A stretch of DNA of 64,000 nucleotides, taken from assembly GCF_019049325.1 (NCBI RefSeq), contig NZ_JAGMUO010000048.1, positions 38,174 through 102,173 of the forward strand, written 5' to 3'. The stretch's first letter is position 1. Each line of letters opens with the position of its first letter. The position numbers and the translations under genes are program-made. This DNA comes from Streptomyces sp. AC512_CC834 (GTDB lineage Bacteria > Actinomycetota > Actinomycetes > Streptomycetales > Streptomycetaceae). The notes under the pieces are model-generated. The model was not told the origin of the DNA and did not search any database. It was given only the letters and a program-made list of their open reading frames with translations. Below are positions 7,968-15,210 of this stretch, piece after piece.

Positions 7968-9071
7968 TTGCGTCACGCCGCCCACCGGGCGTTACCTCGC
8001 ACGGTGCGAACCGAAAGAAGCGAACACCCCGAACACCCCGAGCGACCCGAGCAGCCTGACAGCCCCGAGCAGCCCGAGCAGCCCGAGCAGCCCGAGCGGC
8101 CCGAGCAGCAGGAGCAGCAGGAGCAGCCGGAGCCCCTCGGCGGCGGCGCCACCGGCGATCGCTCCGCGCGCCGCGCCGTGACCGTCTTCCCGGTCCTCGT
8201 CCTCCTGGCCGGCGCGCTCGGCCTGCTGCTCCCCGGGAGTTTCACCGGGTGGAGCGAGTCGGTGCCGTACCTGCTGGGTGTCGTGATGTTCTGCATGGGC
8301 ATCACCCTGACCCCGGAGGACTTCCGCGGCGTCGTGAAACGTCCCTGGGCGGTGGCCCTCGGGCTGGTCGCGCACTACGTCATCATGCCGGGCCTCGGCT
8401 GGGCGATCGCCCACCTGCTCGGCCTCCCCCCGCAGCTCGCCGCCGGCGTCATCCTGGTCGGCTGCGCGCCCAGCGGTACGGCCTCCAACGTGGTGACCTA
8501 CCTGGCCCGCGGCGACGTCGCCCTGTCGGTCTCCGTCGCGACCGTCTCCACGCTCGTCGCCCCGCTGGTCACCCCGCCGCTGACGCTGCTGCTGGCCGGC
8601 GAGTACCTCCCGGTGGACGCCGGGTCCATGGTCACCGACATCCTCAAGACGGTGCTGCTGCCGGTCCTGGCGGGCGTCGTCGTACGGCTCGTCGCGGGCC
8701 GGTACGTGCAGCGGGCGCTGCCGGTGCTGCCCTGGCTGTCCGCGCTGACGATCGCCGTGATCGTGGCGGTCGTCGTGGCGGGCAGCGCGGATGCCATCAA
8801 GTCGGCCGCGGGGCTGGTGTTCGTCGCCGTCGTGCTGCACAACGGGCTCGGTCTGGCGCTCGGTTACGGCGCGGGGCGCCTCGGCAGGCTCGGCGAGCCC
8901 GGCAGCCGCGCCATGGCCTTCGAGGTCGGCATGCAGAACTCCGGCCTCGCCGCCGCCCTGGCCACCGCCCACTTCAGCCCCCTGGCGGCGCTCCCGGCCG
9001 CGGTCTTCTCCGTGTGGCACAACGTCTCCGGCGCGGTGGTGGCCGCGTGGCTGTCGCGCCGGGGACGGTGA
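7968..9071 (+). CDS. Bile acid:Na+ symporter (BASS) family transporter with repeat-bearing N terminus
   Basis: From about residue 70 this is a BASS/SBF transporter: nine to ten hydrophobic segments, with VVMFCMGITLTPEDFRG and VILVGCAPSGTASNVVTYLARGD, the latter a sodium-site signature of the family. The start is uncertain. TTG 7968 and GTG 8004 open a leader of PEQ/EQQ repeats (residues about 23-55) without a convincing ribosome site, while GTG at 8178 begins just before the first membrane helix and would give a 297-residue protein, nearer the usual family length. The repeat may therefore be untranslated leader. Likely imports an organic anion with sodium; the preceding cupin is 61 bp away. 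Confidence 0.8.
   Translation: MRHAAHRALPRTVRTERSEHPEHPERPEQPDSPEQPEQPEQPERPEQQEQQEQPEPLGGGATGDRSARRAVTVFPVLVLLAGALGLLLPGSFTGWSESVPYLLGVVMFCMGITLTPEDFRGVVKRPWAVALGLVAHYVIMPGLGWAIAHLLGLPPQLAAGVILVGCAPSGTASNVVTYLARGDVALSVSVATVSTLVAPLVTPPLTLLLAGEYLPVDAGSMVTDILKTVLLPVLAGVVVRLVAGRYVQRALPVLPWLSALTIAVIVAVVVAGSADAIKSAAGLVFVAVVLHNGLGLALGYGAGRLGRLGEPGSRAMAFEVGMQNSGLAAALATAHFSPLAALPAAVFSVWHNVSGAVVAAWLSRRGR
8030..8136. repeat. 9-bp tandem repeat (PEQ-coding) before or in the symporter gene
   Basis: Imperfect tandem units of GAGCAGCCC, drifting to GAGCAGCAG at the 3' end. Read in the symporter frame they give PEQPEQPERPEQQEQ. The same unit lies at 2046-2099. Confidence 0.85.
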
Positions 9072-9213
9072 CGTGACCTGCGGTCGGCTGAGCGGGGTTG
9101 AGCACCGTTGCGCCGGGGCCGGTGTCCGACTGCGGGTCCGTCGTGGCTGGTCGCGCTCGCGCGGCGGAGCCGCATAACGTCACAGCCCCGCGCCCCTTGA
9201 CAGCCCGGGGCGG

Positions 9214-10581
9214 TCAGTGGGCCGGAGACAGCTTCCGCTCGACCGGGCCCGCGGCAGCCGTTCGCCTCGCCGTGCGCAGGGCCGCGATGCCGATGAAGAC
9301 CATCGAGGAGAAGCCGGCGATCGCGAAGGCGGTGAAGCCCCACTCGCCCTTGTTCGCGGCGAGCAGTTGGCCGCCGAGCCAGGGGCCGAAGACGGCTCCG
9401 AAGCGGCCCATGCCGGAGGTCCAGCCGACGGCGGTGGCCCGGTTGGCCGGGGCGGAGCCGATGGACACGGTCGCGTAGACCATGGTCTGGGCGCTGTTGA
9501 GGAAGACGCCGGTGAGGAAGACGACCACGAAGGTCAGCGTCAGCGGCATGTGGACGCTGAGCAGGAAGACGCCGCAGGCGGTCAGCGCGAACCAGATCGC
9601 CGAGATGCGCGGCGCGCCGGTGGGGGTCCCCCCGCGCGAGCGAAGCCGAGCGTGGGGGAGGTCGGAGGCGCGGCCGGCGAGCAGCATGCCGACGATGCCG
9701 CCGAGGTTGAACAGCACGACGAAGGTCAGCGCGGAGCCCAGTTCGTAGCCCTCGCCGCGCATCAGGGTGGGCAGCCAGACGGCGACGCCGTAGACGAGCA
9801 GCAGTCCGCCGAAGGAGGCCAGCCAGTACAGCAGGGTCTGGATCCACTCGCGGCCGCGGAAGAGGTTGGCCAGGTTCTCCCAGCGGGCGGTGACCGGCTT
9901 CCCGGCGGGCGCCGCGGGGAGTTCGACGTCGTAGCGGCCGGCCAGCGTGCGGGCCTCCTCGGCCCGGCCGTGGGCGACGAGGAAGGTCAGCGACTCGGGC
10001 AGGAACCTCAGGAGCAGCGGGACGAAGAGCAGCGGCACCACGCAGACCCAGAAGGCGGCGCGCCAGCCGAGCGGCTCGACGATCCACAGGGCCACGTAGG
10101 CGGACAGGATGCCGCCGGCGTGGTGCGCGGTCATCAGCAGGCCGATGGTGATGGCGGCGCGGCCCCGGGGGGCGTAGTCGGAGACCATGCTGATCGCGGT
10201 CGGCAGCAGTCCGCCGAGGCCGACACCGGCCAGGGTCCGGCCGAGGCCGAAGACGGAGACGCTCCCGGCGACCGCGCAGAGGCCGGAGGCCAGCGAGAAG
10301 AGCGTGACGCAGGAGACCATCAGCTTCTTGCGGCCGATCCGGTCGGCCACCGTCCCCGCGGCGAGCGCGCCGACGAGCATGCCGAAGGTGGCGTAGCTGC
10401 CGAGGTCACCGGCCTGGCCCGAGGTGATGCCGAGGGCCTTCTCCTCGAGCATGTGGGGCAGCACCGAGCCGTAGATGAACATGTCCAGGCCGTCGAAGAG
10501 GACGGCCAGCCAGCAGAGGCCGACGACCAGCAGGGCCAGTCTGCTGGCGCGGGCGGACAGCGCGGGTGGGGAGGAGGACAT
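9214..10581 (-). CDS. MFS aromatic acid:H+ symporter (AAHS type)
   Basis: A 455-residue, 12-helix major facilitator. The N-terminal FDGLDMFIYGSVLPHM matches the AAHS signature with acidic DGxD, and the loop 2-3 motif GTVADRIGRKKLM is intact. GAGAGGAAAC precedes the ATG. It sits beside galBCD and a ring-cleavage dioxygenase but behind a terminator at 10735, so it has its own promoter, with a GntR-type palindrome at 10707. It probably imports the aromatic acid degraded here. Residues about 306-320 (LPHARLRSRGGTPTG) in the cytoplasmic loop after helix 8 are encoded by a dispersed Streptomyces repeat rather than by family sequence. Confidence 0.9.
   Translation of the reverse strand: MSSSPPALSARASRLALLVVGLCWLAVLFDGLDMFIYGSVLPHMLEEKALGITSGQAGDLGSYATFGMLVGALAAGTVADRIGRKKLMVSCVTLFSLASGLCAVAGSVSVFGLGRTLAGVGLGGLLPTAISMVSDYAPRGRAAITIGLLMTAHHAGGILSAYVALWIVEPLGWRAAFWVCVVPLLFVPLLLRFLPESLTFLVAHGRAEEARTLAGRYDVELPAAPAGKPVTARWENLANLFRGREWIQTLLYWLASFGGLLLVYGVAVWLPTLMRGEGYELGSALTFVVLFNLGGIVGMLLAGRASDLPHARLRSRGGTPTGAPRISAIWFALTACGVFLLSVHMPLTLTFVVVFLTGVFLNSAQTMVYATVSIGSAPANRATAVGWTSGMGRFGAVFGPWLGGQLLAANKGEWGFTAFAIAGFSSMVFIGIAALRTARRTAAAGPVERKLSPAH
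9621..9660. repeat. Dispersed palindromic repeat inside the AAHS gene
   Basis: A GGGGGTCCCCCC block followed by GCGCGAGCGAAGCCGAGCGT and GGGGGAG. The core is shared with 39635-39664. It sits in frame within the coding region and adds about 15 residues to a cytoplasmic loop. Confidence 0.85.
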
Positions 10582-10609
10582 CGTTGTTTCCTCTCGTCCA
10601 GGGGGCGGT

Positions 10610-10666
10610 GCCTGGAGGGGACGGAGACGGGGACGGGGAGGGGATGGGGACGGGGGACGTGTGATG
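10610..10666 (-). other. G-rich GGGGACG repeat tract in the AAHS 5' leader
   Basis: The plus strand reads as runs of GGGG separated by ACG or A, so it has G-quadruplex potential; the transporter mRNA would carry the C-rich strand. It lies between the start codon and the operator at 10707. Confidence 0.5.
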
Positions 10667-10706
10667 GGGCGACGCTAAAGACCGCACTCCAGATGTGTCA
10701 ACGCTT

Positions 10707-10716
10707 TTGTTAACAA
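10707..10716. promoter_or_regulatory. GntR/FadR-type operator upstream of the AAHS gene
   Basis: TTGTTAACAA is a perfect palindrome that fits the GT-N2-AC core bound by FadR/VanR-type GntR proteins. A near copy, TTGTCAACAA, lies at 15087-15096 upstream of the local GntR gene. The low-GC setting (10690-10735) marks a promoter region. Confidence 0.6.
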
Positions 10717-10734
10717 TCTCAGCAACGATTTAAA

Positions 10735-10766
10735 GGGTGGGCCGCACGTGGACGTGCGGCCCACCC
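10735..10766 (-). terminator. Strong intrinsic terminator after the galBCD-dioxygenase operon
   Basis: A 15-bp perfect inverted repeat (GGGTGGGCCGCACGT and its complement) with almost no spacer, followed on the minus strand by TTTAAAT. It lies just past the dioxygenase stop and separates that operon from the AAHS gene. Confidence 0.8.
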
Positions 10767-10784
10767 CCGGTGGAAGCGGTGCGG

Positions 10785-11735
10785 TCAGGCGACCGGCGGG
10801 GTGCCGTGGGTGTGGAAGGACGCGATGGTCTTCAGGCCCCAGGCCTGCCCCTTGGCGCGCTCGGCCTCGGTCCAGGTGATCAGCGGCCAGTCGGGCGCCA
10901 GCACCAGGCGGGTGAGCGGGTTGCACAGTTCGATGCGGTTGCCGCCGGGCTCGTAGACGTACAGGAAGAACGTCTGCTGGATGGCGTGCTTGTGCGGGCC
11001 CGTCTCGATGAACACGCCGGTGTCGATGGCGAGGTCGGCGGCGCGCAGGATGTCCTCGCGGGTGTCGGCCGCGAAGGCGATGTGGTGCAGGCGCCCGGAG
11101 GAACCGGTCCAGTCCTCGGTGTAGACGACGTCGTACGACTTGTTCGTGAAGGTCAGCCAACGGGCCGCGATCTTCCCGGAGTCGAGCCGGATCTGCTCGG
11201 TGGGCCGGGCGCCGAGGAGTTGTTCCTGGAACTCTGCGCTCGCGAGCACGTCGGCGGCGAGGAAGTTGATGTGGTCCAGGCGGCGGACGCCCACGCCCCG
11301 GTTGGGTTTGGCCTGCGGCTGGTTCTTGAGGGCCGGCCTCAGTTCCGCGGGCGCCCGGTGGTGCTCGCTCTCCCAGTACAGGGCGTGCTCGTGCCCGTCG
11401 GGGTCGGTGGTGAGGTACAGCTCGCCGATGCCCGGCTCGTCCTCGACCCACTTGCCCGGCCGCCCTGCCGCCTCCAGCGCCGCCACCCTGCGCCGCAGCG
11501 CCTCCTCACCCGAGGTGCGCAGCGCGAGGCGGCCGAGGCCGGGCTGTGCACGGGCGGTGAGGACGAGGCTGTGGTGTTCGTAGTCGTCGTAGGTGCGCAG
11601 GTAGACGGTGTCGCCGCCCTGTCCGTTGACGGTCAGGCCCAGGTAGTCCGTGAAGAAGGCGACGCTCGCGTCCAGGTCGGGCGTGAAGAGCTGGGCGTGG
11701 CCGACATGGGCGATGTCACCGAGCGGCGGAGTCAT
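10785..11735 (-). CDS. Catechol 2,3-dioxygenase-like extradiol dioxygenase (VOC family, second copy)
   Basis: A 316-residue two-module extradiol dioxygenase. Module one starts at HVGHAQLF (about residue 10) and module two at RRLDHINF. The iron triad is visible as His155, His218 (in LHHIAF) and Glu269 (in NRIELC). GGAGG lies 5 bp before the ATG. The first 20 bp overlap the end of galD, so it is translated with galB-galC-galD. In a pathway running through 4-oxalomesaconate the ring cleaver should act on gallate or a similar trihydroxybenzoate, a job normally done by the unrelated LigAB-type GalA. That role for a VOC enzyme is an inference from context. Confidence 0.88.
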   Translation of the reverse strand: MTPPLGDIAHVGHAQLFTPDLDASVAFFTDYLGLTVNGQGGDTVYLRTYDDYEHHSLVLTARAQPGLGRLALRTSGEEALRRRVAALEAAGRPGKWVEDEPGIGELYLTTDPDGHEHALYWESEHHRAPAELRPALKNQPQAKPNRGVGVRRLDHINFLAADVLASAEFQEQLLGARPTEQIRLDSGKIAARWLTFTNKSYDVVYTEDWTGSSGRLHHIAFAADTREDILRAADLAIDTGVFIETGPHKHAIQQTFFLYVYEPGGNRIELCNPLTRLVLAPDWPLITWTEAERAKGQAWGLKTIASFHTHGTPPVA

Positions 11736-12831
11736 GGTGGCCTCCAGGGCGTTGTGCGGGGACCGGCGCCGTCGCGGCGGACCGGGGGAAGACGGTGCCG
11801 TCGAAGATCTTGCGCGCGGTGCGTACGACGGCGGTACGGCGGACCACGAGCGGGCCGGGGTCGAGATCCACGCCGACCTCCAGGAAGCCGGTGGGGTGTT
11901 CCACCCGGACGCGGTCGCCCGACTCGGGGAGTTGGGCGATCCCCTCCCCCACGCCGCCGGGTACGCGCAGCCCCGCCGCCACGCTCGCGGCGCCCAGGAC
12001 GCCGATGGAGGTGTGGCAGCGCACCGGGATGAAGGTGCGGGTGGCGACCGCGCCGCCGTCGCGGGGCGGGGCGAGCAGGGTCAGCTTGGGCACGGTGGCG
12101 CCCTCGACGTCGCCGAGGCCCATCAGGTGCCCGGCGGCCAGCCGGATGGCGTGGAGGCCGTCGGTGAGCGCCGCGTCCTGCTCCAGTTCCGCGGGCGTCT
12201 CGTAGCCGGTGGCCTGCAGCGCGGCGGCCGGGATCAGCACGACCGGCATGCCGTTGTCGACGCAGGTCACCTCGGTGCCGGCGACGGTGTCGCGGACGTT
12301 GCCCGTGGGCAGGAGGGGGCCGGCGCCCTGCGGGAACTCGATGACGACCGCGGCGGCGGTGCCGGGAACGCCGGATATCGCGGTGTCCCCCGTGTAGTCG
12401 ACGCGTCCGCCCGGGGTCGGGAAGGTGGCGACGGCGAGTTCACCGGTGTTGAGCATCCGGATGCGTACGGACGTCTCGGCGTCGCCTGCCGCTACGAGTC
12501 CGCGCTCCACGGCGAACGGGCCCACCCCGGCGAGGATGTTGCCGCAGTTCTGCCGGTCGGTGACCTCCGGCGCGTCCACGGCGACCTGGAGGAACAGGTA
12601 GTCGACGTCCGCGTCCGGGTCGGCCGAGCGGGAGACCACCGCGACCTTGCTGGTCAGCGGGTGGGCGCCGCCCAGGCCGTCGATCTGGCGCGAGTCGGGG
12701 CTGCCCATGGTCCGCAGCAGCAGACCGTCGCGGGCGCCGGGGCCGGCGGGCAGGTCGTCGGCGAGGAAGTAGGCGCCCTTGGAGGTGCCGCCGCGCATCA
12801 GCGTGCAGCGCACCTCCTCGGTGCCGGTCAC
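11716..12831 (-). CDS. galD: 4-oxalomesaconate tautomerase (PrpF family)
   Basis: A 371-residue PrpF/diaminopimelate-epimerase-fold protein. The family opening RCTLMRGGTSKGAYF and the later SPDSRQIDGLGGAHPLTSKVA and DRQNCGNILAGVGPFAVE are all present; the last contains the conserved Cys of the isomerase site. GalD interconverts keto and enol forms of 4-oxalomesaconate. Assignment to this reaction, rather than to methylaconitate isomerisation, rests on the two neighbouring genes that encode the next two steps. The GTG start overlaps the galC stop by 4 bp. Confidence 0.85.
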   Translation of the reverse strand: MTGTEEVRCTLMRGGTSKGAYFLADDLPAGPGARDGLLLRTMGSPDSRQIDGLGGAHPLTSKVAVVSRSADPDADVDYLFLQVAVDAPEVTDRQNCGNILAGVGPFAVERGLVAAGDAETSVRIRMLNTGELAVATFPTPGGRVDYTGDTAISGVPGTAAAVVIEFPQGAGPLLPTGNVRDTVAGTEVTCVDNGMPVVLIPAAALQATGYETPAELEQDAALTDGLHAIRLAAGHLMGLGDVEGATVPKLTLLAPPRDGGAVATRTFIPVRCHTSIGVLGAASVAAGLRVPGGVGEGIAQLPESGDRVRVEHPTGFLEVGVDLDPGPLVVRRTAVVRTARKIFDGTVFPRSAATAPVPAQRPGGHHDSAAR

Positions 12832-13535
12832 GTCCGTTCCCCGGCGGCGTACTCCTCGTACGGCTGGTAGGTGACGCCCAGTTGCTTCAGCTTCTCGCGC
12901 AATCCGTAGCGGTCCAGGCCGAGTTGTCCCTCGACGAAGGCGGCGCGGGTGGCGGCCTCCTTCTGCTCGCGCGCCTCGCAGGCGTCGGCGACCTGCCGGG
13001 CCTGCTCGCGCGGGACGACCACCACGCCGTCGTCGTCGGCGACGATCACGTCACCGGGGCGGATCACCCGTCCGTCGACGGCGACCGGCACATTGACCGA
13101 GCCGCCGGTGGCCTTGACCGTGCCCTGTGCGGAGACGGCACGGGACCAGGCGGCGAAGCCCATCTCCCGCAGCTCCTGGGTGTCGCGGATGCCCGCGCCC
13201 GTGACCAGGCCGCGGACGCCGCGCCGCTGGAGGGCGGTGGCGAACAGCTCGCCGAACATGCCGTCGGTGGACGGGGAGGTGGTGGTGACGACCAGGATGT
13301 CGCCCTCGCCGCACTGCTCCACGGCGGCGTGGATCATCAGGTTGTCGCCGGGCCAACTGAGCACGGTGACCGCGGTGCCCGCGACCCGTACGCCCTGCTG
13401 GACGGGACGGATCTCCGGGCCGAGCAGGCCGGTGCGGCCCATGGCCTCGCTGACGGTGGCGACACCGTACGCGGCGAGTGCCTCGACGTCCTCGGGGTCG
13501 GCCTTGGGGGGGTTGGTGACGACGACGCCGCTCAT
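12828..13535 (-). CDS. galC: 4-carboxy-4-hydroxy-2-oxoadipate aldolase/oxaloacetate decarboxylase (RraA-like)
   Basis: A 235-residue RraA-fold, divalent-metal aldolase. The substrate and metal region is seen in GDNLMIHAAVEQCGEGD and GLVTGAGIRDTQELREMG, where the Arg-Asp pair is typical. It cleaves 4-carboxy-4-hydroxy-2-oxoadipate to pyruvate and oxaloacetate, the last step of the gallate and protocatechuate 4,5-cleavage routes. The ATG at 13535 overlaps the galB stop (ATGA) and has GGAG 5 bp upstream. The C-terminal extension (about residues 180-235) is helical and charged, as in the aldolase branch rather than in RraA. Confidence 0.88.
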   Translation of the reverse strand: MSGVVVTNPPKADPEDVEALAAYGVATVSEAMGRTGLLGPEIRPVQQGVRVAGTAVTVLSWPGDNLMIHAAVEQCGEGDILVVTTTSPSTDGMFGELFATALQRRGVRGLVTGAGIRDTQELREMGFAAWSRAVSAQGTVKATGGSVNVPVAVDGRVIRPGDVIVADDDGVVVVPREQARQVADACEAREQKEAATRAAFVEGQLGLDRYGLREKLKQLGVTYQPYEEYAAGERT

Positions 13536-14284
13536 GCCAGCTCCTTCGCGATCTGCGGGTAGGGGCGCATGAACGCCTCGGCCATGGTCTTGTGCGCCAG
13601 GCCCAGATTGGGGCCCGCGTTGCGCTTGAGCTGGACGCCCCGACGGACGGCGAGGTCGGTGTAGTAGCCCCACAGGTGCTGCTGCGCGGCGAGGCACTCC
13701 ATCGCCTTGCGCTTGGTCTCCCACACCTCGGTGATGTCGAGCAGGACCTCGGGCCTGAAGCCGCTCATCTCGGGCTGGTGCGGCTCGAAGTAGAAGACGG
13801 GCGGGGCGCCGATGATCTCGCCCTCCCCCGGGTAGCCGATGGCCTGGGCGAGGATGCGCGCCTGAAGTGCCATGCGGTTGGCGGCCGGGTGGTCGCCGTT
13901 GTACGGGTCCTCGACCGGGTGGGTGAGCACGATGTCGGGCTGGGTGGCGCGGTAGACCTCGACGAGCCGGTCGGTCAGCTCCGGGGTGGCGGTCAGCGGG
14001 TAGTCGCCGGCGTCGAAGAAGCGGACCTCGGCGCCGAGCGTGGCGGCGGCCTTCTCGGCCTCCTCCCGGCGCAGTGCCTTGATCTCCGCCAGCTTCTTGC
14101 CCTCGCGCCAGGCCTTGGCGGACTCGCCGCGCTCGCCGAAGGTCAGGCACGCGATGGTGACCTTCTCCCCGCGCGAGGCGGCCAGTGCGATGGCGCCGCC
14201 CGCCCGCCACACGAAGTCCCCCGCGTGCGCGGTGACGACGAGGGTCGAGCGGGGGACGGCGGCGGGCGCGTTGCCGTACGTCAT
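13532..14284 (-). CDS. galB: 4-oxalomesaconate hydratase (PIG-L family)
   Basis: A 250-residue PIG-L/LmbE-fold zinc protein. The metal motif AHAGD (His20, Asp23) replaces the common AHPDDE of deacetylases, and THPVEDPYNGDHP supplies the further ligand region (His122 to His132). This variant motif is that of GalB, which hydrates 4-oxalomesaconate to 4-carboxy-4-hydroxy-2-oxoadipate, the GalC substrate. GGAGAA precedes the ATG. First gene of the galB-galC-galD-dioxygenase operon. A plain deacetylase is less likely given the neighbours. Confidence 0.85.
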   Translation of the reverse strand: MTYGNAPAAVPRSTLVVTAHAGDFVWRAGGAIALAASRGEKVTIACLTFGERGESAKAWREGKKLAEIKALRREEAEKAAATLGAEVRFFDAGDYPLTATPELTDRLVEVYRATQPDIVLTHPVEDPYNGDHPAANRMALQARILAQAIGYPGEGEIIGAPPVFYFEPHQPEMSGFRPEVLLDITEVWETKRKAMECLAAQQHLWGYYTDLAVRRGVQLKRNAGPNLGLAHKTMAEAFMRPYPQIAKELA

Positions 14285-14322
14285 GGGTGATTCTCCTTGG
14301 TGGACAGGTGGCGCCCGCCTCG

Positions 14323-14388
14323 GTGCGTGTCTGAGGTGCGTGCCTCACGTGGGTGCCTCAGGTGCGTGTGTCAGGTGCGTGTGTCAGT
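14323..14388. repeat. 12-bp tandem repeat at the 3' end of the GntR gene
   Basis: Four to five imperfect copies of CAGGTGCGTGTGT-like units between the GntR stop and galB. It overlaps the GntR stop codon at 14384-14386. Confidence 0.75.
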
Positions 14389-15034
14389 CGCGCAGCGCCT
14401 CGATCACGCTGGTGAGGTGGGCCCGGACGGCCGCCTCGGCGGCCTGTGGGTCCCTGGCCTCGATCGCCTCGATCATGGCCAGGTGCTCGTTCAGGGACTG
14501 CTGCGGGCGCCCCGGACGCAGCGCCAACTGGAAGCGGTGACGCACGAGTTGGGCGTTGAGTCGTTCCAGCAGTTCCACGGCCGTGAGCTGGCCGGAGAAC
14601 TCCCGGATTCTGGCGTGGAGTTCGTGGTTGAGGTCCGAGTAGGTCAGCGGTTCCCCGTCGCCCACGGCCTTGCGCATCGCCGAGCCCAGGTCCTTGAGCC
14701 GGGCGATCTGCCCGTCGTCGACGGCGGCGGCGGCCTTGGCCGCGCAGAGCCCTTCGAGGACCAGGCGGCACTCGGTGATGGCGACCGCCTCCTCCACGGT
14801 CACCACCCGCACCCGTGAACCGCGGTTGCGGATGCGCTCGACGAGCCCCTGGGACTCCAGGTCGATCAGCGCGGCCCGGATGCTGGCCCGGGTCACGCCG
14901 AACTGCTCGGCGAGTTCGTTCTCCACCAGCCGCTGCGCGGGTGCCATGTCGCCGCGCAGGATCGCCTGTCGCAACTGCCCGAGCGCAAGCTGTTTGGCCT
15001 GCTCCCCGGTGCCCGGACGGGCTTGGTTCGGCAT
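14384..15034 (-). CDS. GntR-family regulator, FadR/VanR (FCD) subfamily
   Basis: A 216-residue regulator. The N-terminal winged helix (residues about 10-75) contains the recognition segment NELAEQFGVTRASIRAAL, and the C-terminal FCD helical domain carries the usual acid/histidine metal-ligand positions (NHELHARI; LNEHLAMIEAIEARD). GGGAGG lies 6 bp before the ATG at 15034; an upstream in-frame extension would run through the operator. Same strand as and directly before galB, so it probably represses the gal operon and the AAHS gene, both of which have TTGTnAACAA sites. The inducer would be the aromatic acid or an intermediate. Confidence 0.9.
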   Translation of the reverse strand: MPNQARPGTGEQAKQLALGQLRQAILRGDMAPAQRLVENELAEQFGVTRASIRAALIDLESQGLVERIRNRGSRVRVVTVEEAVAITECRLVLEGLCAAKAAAAVDDGQIARLKDLGSAMRKAVGDGEPLTYSDLNHELHARIREFSGQLTAVELLERLNAQLVRHRFQLALRPGRPQQSLNEHLAMIEAIEARDPQAAEAAVRAHLTSVIEALRD

Positions 15035-15086
15035 GGTTGCCCTCCCTGAGTGAGTGCCTGTCGAACGTAAATCTAGCCAAACAACA

Positions 15087-15096
15087 TTGTCAACAA
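15087..15096. promoter_or_regulatory. GntR/FadR-type operator upstream of the GntR gene
   Basis: TTGTCAACAA, one base from the perfect palindrome at 10707-10716, in an AT-rich stretch (15071-15118) between the GntR gene and the divergent dehydrogenase. Placement about 50 bp before the start codon fits autorepression. Confidence 0.6.
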
Positions 15097-15131
15097 TTTT
15101 GTTTGCGTTTTTCATGCTCCGATGTTTGTCC

Positions 15132-15147
15132 TGTCAAAAGGTTGACA
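15132..15147. promoter_or_regulatory. Inverted repeat upstream of the Gfo/Idh/MocA gene
   Basis: TGTCAA, 4-bp spacer AAGG, TTGACA: a perfect dyad whose right arm equals a -35 consensus on the plus strand. It lies 64 bp before the start at 15211. A regulator bound here would block that promoter. Confidence 0.5.
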
Positions 15148-15210
15148 TGATGCGGATGCCCGCCCAGGGTGGCCTGGACAGATCACGGACAGGTCCGAAA
15201 AGGGGCTCTC

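Noticed and set aside
8030..8136. CRISPR array or other regular repeat-spacer structure
   Set aside because: Units are contiguous 9-mers without spacers; no cas genes are in the window.
9214..15034. Complete protocatechuate 4,5-cleavage pathway
   Set aside because: No LigAB dioxygenase, LigC dehydrogenase or LigI lactonase gene is present, so only the steps from 4-oxalomesaconate can be supported.
15132..15180. Complete sigma-70 type promoter based on TTGACA at 15142
   Set aside because: No acceptable -10 hexamer follows at 16-19 bp, so only the dyad is reported.
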